Shown here one piece after another: positions 6,541 to 7,507 of a stretch of DNA of 7,507 nucleotides. Made by a program: the position numbers and the translations under genes. The stretch's first letter is position 1. Each line of letters starts with the position of its first letter. Source of the stretch: Candidatus Wolfebacteria bacterium CG_4_10_14_0_8_um_filter_39_64 (GTDB taxonomy: Bacteria; Patescibacteriota; Minisyncoccia; UBA6257; UBA9933); the NCBI GenBank assembly GCA_002784365.1, contig PFKY01000040.1:1-7507 (forward strand). Reading direction: 5' to 3'. The notes under the pieces are model-generated. The model saw only the letters and a list, made by a program, of their open reading frames with translations, ran no database searches and was not told the origin of the DNA.

Positions 6541-6611
6541 CTTCTGAGGTTGATAAAAAACAGTTAGAAGAATTACACCTAATAATAAAGAAAATAGAAA
6601 ATAGAAAATAG
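6534..6611 (+). pseudogene. Diverged second copy of the aspS 3' end
   Basis: Read in the frame starting at 6534, the bases encode NAPSEVDKKQLEELHLIIKK then IENRK and a TAG (6609-6611). The genuine aspS end encodes QAPSEVDKQQLDELGIKIK (residues 450-468). Over the 13 codons GCG...TTA (6537-6575 compared with the aspS copy), 34 of 39 bases match, with three changes at synonymous third positions, one Q-to-K and one D-to-E. The fragment is in a different frame from aspS, has no start codon of its own, and the frame is closed by TAG at 6516. It is therefore a remnant and not a gene. The pattern of differences looks like divergence between two coding alleles, not a fresh tandem copy. Confidence 0.85.
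6591..6611. repeat. AAAATAG heptamer, three tandem copies
   Basis: AAAATAG occurs in perfect tandem at 6591-6597, 6598-6604 and 6605-6611, at the very end of the aspS tail remnant, and is continued less exactly by AAGAAAATG. Period 7 is also the period of the TCAATTW repeats at 2179-2206, although the units differ. Confidence 0.8.
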
Positions 6612-6621
6612 AAGAAAATGT

Positions 6622-6892
6622 AAGAATTCCGAACATTGTTTACAAACCCCCAATGTCATTGCGAGCGACCAACAGGAGCGAAGCAATCTCTATTCCAGTT
6701 CTTGTCGTCATTGCAAGCCCCTCTCTCGGCTTTCAGACCGAGAGAAGTTTTCTTGTCGTCATTGCGAGCCCTCTCTTGTCGTCATTGCGAGCCCCAGGGG
6801 GGGCGAAGCAATCTAAACTGGATTGCTTCGGTCGCCCCGCCAAAAGATGGCTCCCTCGCAATGACAAAGTGTAAACAACGTTATGAAATCTT
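6622..6892. mobile_element. MITE-like mosaic with terminal inverted repeats and GTCATTGCGAGC units
   Basis: The outer ends are inverted copies: 6622-6644 against the reverse complement of 6870-6892, 19 of 23 identical, with the inner 13 nt (AACATTGTTTACA / AACGTTGTTTACA) matching at 12. Inside are four left-end units GTCATTGC(G/A)AGC at 6655, 6707, 6758 and 6781, but only one right end, CTCGCAATGAC, at 6855-6865. The motif GCGAAGCAATCT appears at 6678-6689 and 6803-6814, with its inverse GATTGCTTCG at 6821-6830. A further perfect 7-bp hairpin (CTCTCGG/CCGAGAG) lies at 6723-6744. No transposase is encoded and no target-site duplication was found. It looks like a non-autonomous palindromic element grown by nested insertion or unequal recombination. 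Open frames in it carry no protein signal. Confidence 0.75.
6781..6865. repeat. Compact intact GTCATTGCGAG palindromic unit
   Basis: This is the only copy in the mosaic with both ends. GTCATTGCGAG (6781-6791) is the inverse of CTCGCAATGAC (6855-6865), and CGAAGCAATC (6804-6813) is the inverse of GATTGCTTCG (6821-6830), around a short AAACTG-type centre. The inner arms GGGGCG/CGCCCC strengthen the hairpin. Similar repeats ending in GTCATTGCGAG are known to me from many bacterial genomes; their function is not established. Confidence 0.8.
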
Positions 6893-6922
6893 ATATAATA
6901 ACTAATAGATCGTCCGAAAACT

Positions 6923-7044
6923 GTCATTCCGAGCTTTGCCGAGGAATCTCAATGTATCGAAAAACCGTTCAAATATGAGATCCTTCATTTCGTTCAGGAT
7001 GACGCTTCGCGTCAGATTCTTCGGGTTAAAACCCTCAGAATGAC
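6923..7044. repeat. Second palindromic repeat family (GTCATTCCGAG type)
   Basis: The left half is GTCATTCCGAGC with GAGGAATCTC (6923-6950). A first right half, GAGATCCTTC...CAGGATGAC (6977-7003), is its imperfect inverse. A second right half, AGATTCTTCG...CTCAGAATGAC (7014-7044), follows, so there is one left end and two right ends. Small internal hairpins are GACGC-TTC-GCGTC (7001-7013) and GGGTT-AA-AACCC (7023-7034). It differs in sequence from the GTCATTGCGAG family just upstream but has the same design. Together with the upstream elements it explains nearly all of the gene-free stretch 6512-7088. Confidence 0.75.
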
Positions 7045-7088
7045 CATTGCGCATTATCTTTAAGAATTAATATGTTCTAATAATTAAT

Positions 7089-7310
7089 ATGGAAAAATCA
7101 TCTTATCAAATCAACTGGAAATGGATTGGCATACGGGTATTGATTGCTATGACTATTTTCTTTTTTATTCTTTTTCTTGGTTGGTATTTTCTTGGCTATC
7201 GACCTGAGCAACAATTACTTGAGGACTCAAGAAAGCTTGATGAATCCCTTAGAGAATTTTACATCCACAAGGGTTTGCCCTTACCTGAGTATCTTCAGTA
7301 TCTTCAATAA
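7089..7310 (+). CDS. Small single-pass membrane protein, unknown function
   Basis: The 73-residue product has a short polar N-terminus (MEKSSYQINWKW), one clear hydrophobic helix (about 14-36, 'VLIAMTIFFFILFLGWYFLG' region) and a hydrophilic, probably helical tail (EQQLLEDSRKLDESLREFY, 40-58) ending LPLPEYLQYLQ. I do not recognise a family. It is likely real because it starts right after the repeat block, has membrane-protein composition, and stops 3 nt before a pilin-like ATG, as in an operon. No Shine-Dalgarno is visible before the ATG at 7089, and the upstream 40 nt are very AT-rich (possible -10 words but no convincing promoter). The context suggests a part in pilus or pseudopilus assembly, by inference only. 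Confidence 0.65.
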   Translation: MEKSSYQINWKWIGIRVLIAMTIFFFILFLGWYFLGYRPEQQLLEDSRKLDESLREFYIHKGLPLPEYLQYLQ

Positions 7311-7313
7311 CCT

Positions 7314-7507
7314 ATGTTTAAACTTAAAAATGAACAATCTTTCACTTTAGTAGAGCTTCTTATTGTCATCGGCATCTTGACCATTTTAGCCGTAGTTGTT
7401 ATTTTGACTCTCAATCCAGCTCAATTTTTTAAAGAAGTCCGAGACAGCAAGAGAATGTCAGAATTTCAAGAACTCAACAAAGCCCTTGGTAATTATTTAG
7501 CAGATGG
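7314..7507 (+). CDS. Type IV pilin / pseudopilin-like protein (partial)
   Basis: Sixty-four codons are visible; the 3' part lies past the window end. The N-terminus shows a short charged leader (MFKLKNEQS), then FTLVELLIVIGILTILAVVV, the prepilin signature with the glutamate at position +5 of the mature protein, and a long hydrophobic helix that both anchors the subunit and packs in the pilus core. 'VRDSKRMSEFQELNKAL' (42-58) is the amphipathic continuation seen in many pilins of Patescibacteria. The residue before the cleavage point is Ser9, where most prepilins have Gly. A PilD-type prepilin peptidase would remove the leader at the membrane; none is in this window. The gene begins 3 nt after the small membrane protein gene and is probably cotranscribed with it. 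Confidence 0.88.
   Translation, partial: MFKLKNEQSFTLVELLIVIGILTILAVVVILTLNPAQFFKEVRDSKRMSEFQELNKALGNYLAD

Noticed and set aside
6516..6611. Programmed frameshift joining aspS to the second tail copy
   Set aside because: The second copy repeats residues already present in aspS, is preceded by a TAG in its own frame, and there is no slippery site; duplication explains it better.
6655..6792. CRISPR array from four GTCATTGCGAGC repeats
   Set aside because: Spacing is 52, 51 and 23 nt, the repeats are only 12 nt, the intervening DNA contains related repeat pieces, and no cas gene is present.
6636..6927. Open frames on both strands in the repeat block
   Set aside because: They consist of translated GTCATTGCGAG repeats (SLRA, CHCE-like words) and lack any ribosome site or domain.

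Overview
The window looks like part of a Candidate Phyla Radiation (Patescibacteria, Parcubacteria-like) chromosome. The evidence is AT-rich housekeeping genes that all stop with TAA, a split SecD/SecF pair, a sigma-region-4 plus HARE-HTH regulator, an AspRS without the usual bacterial GAD insertion, a VirD4/TraG-like ATPase paired with a membrane protein, and a pilin of the 'VRDSKRMSEFQ' kind. The many short palindromic and heptamer repeats between and inside genes also fit this group. The assignment is inferred from family resemblance only; no 16S or other phylogenetic marker was compared.

Layout. The 3' end of secD (1-94) is followed by a 90-nt gap with a long imperfect hairpin and then secF (185-1102), which carries a small palindromic insertion in its periplasmic domain. 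Next is a putative transcription regulator (1150-2175) with its own good promoter, placed so close that the mRNA would be nearly leaderless. After a 110-nt gap built from heptamer repeats facing each other, there are three tightly packed genes: a membrane-anchored protein of unknown function (2286-3584), a VirD4/TraG/HerA-type ATPase (3598-5079) and aspS (5066-6511, overlapping the ATPase gene by 14 nt). The membrane protein and the ATPase look like two halves of one DNA-pumping machine.

From 6494 to 7044 there is no intact gene. This stretch holds a 47-nt hairpin covering the aspS stop, a diverged second copy of the last ~20 codons of aspS, an AAAATAG triplet repeat, a MITE-like mosaic of GTCATTGCGAGC repeats enclosed by 23-nt terminal inverted repeats, and a second GTCATTC family repeat. 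A new gene group then starts with a 73-residue single-pass membrane protein (7089-7310) and, 3 nt later, a type IV pilin-like gene (7314 onward) cut by the window end.

How the parts relate: SecD/SecF assist protein export across the inner membrane; the membrane protein plus ATPase may move DNA or protein at the envelope; the last two genes probably begin a pilus or pseudopilus cluster. The observations most worth a second look are the aspS tail duplication with its hairpin, the split ATPase system sitting among housekeeping genes, and the leaderless promoter of the regulator. Nothing here proves a wholly new system.
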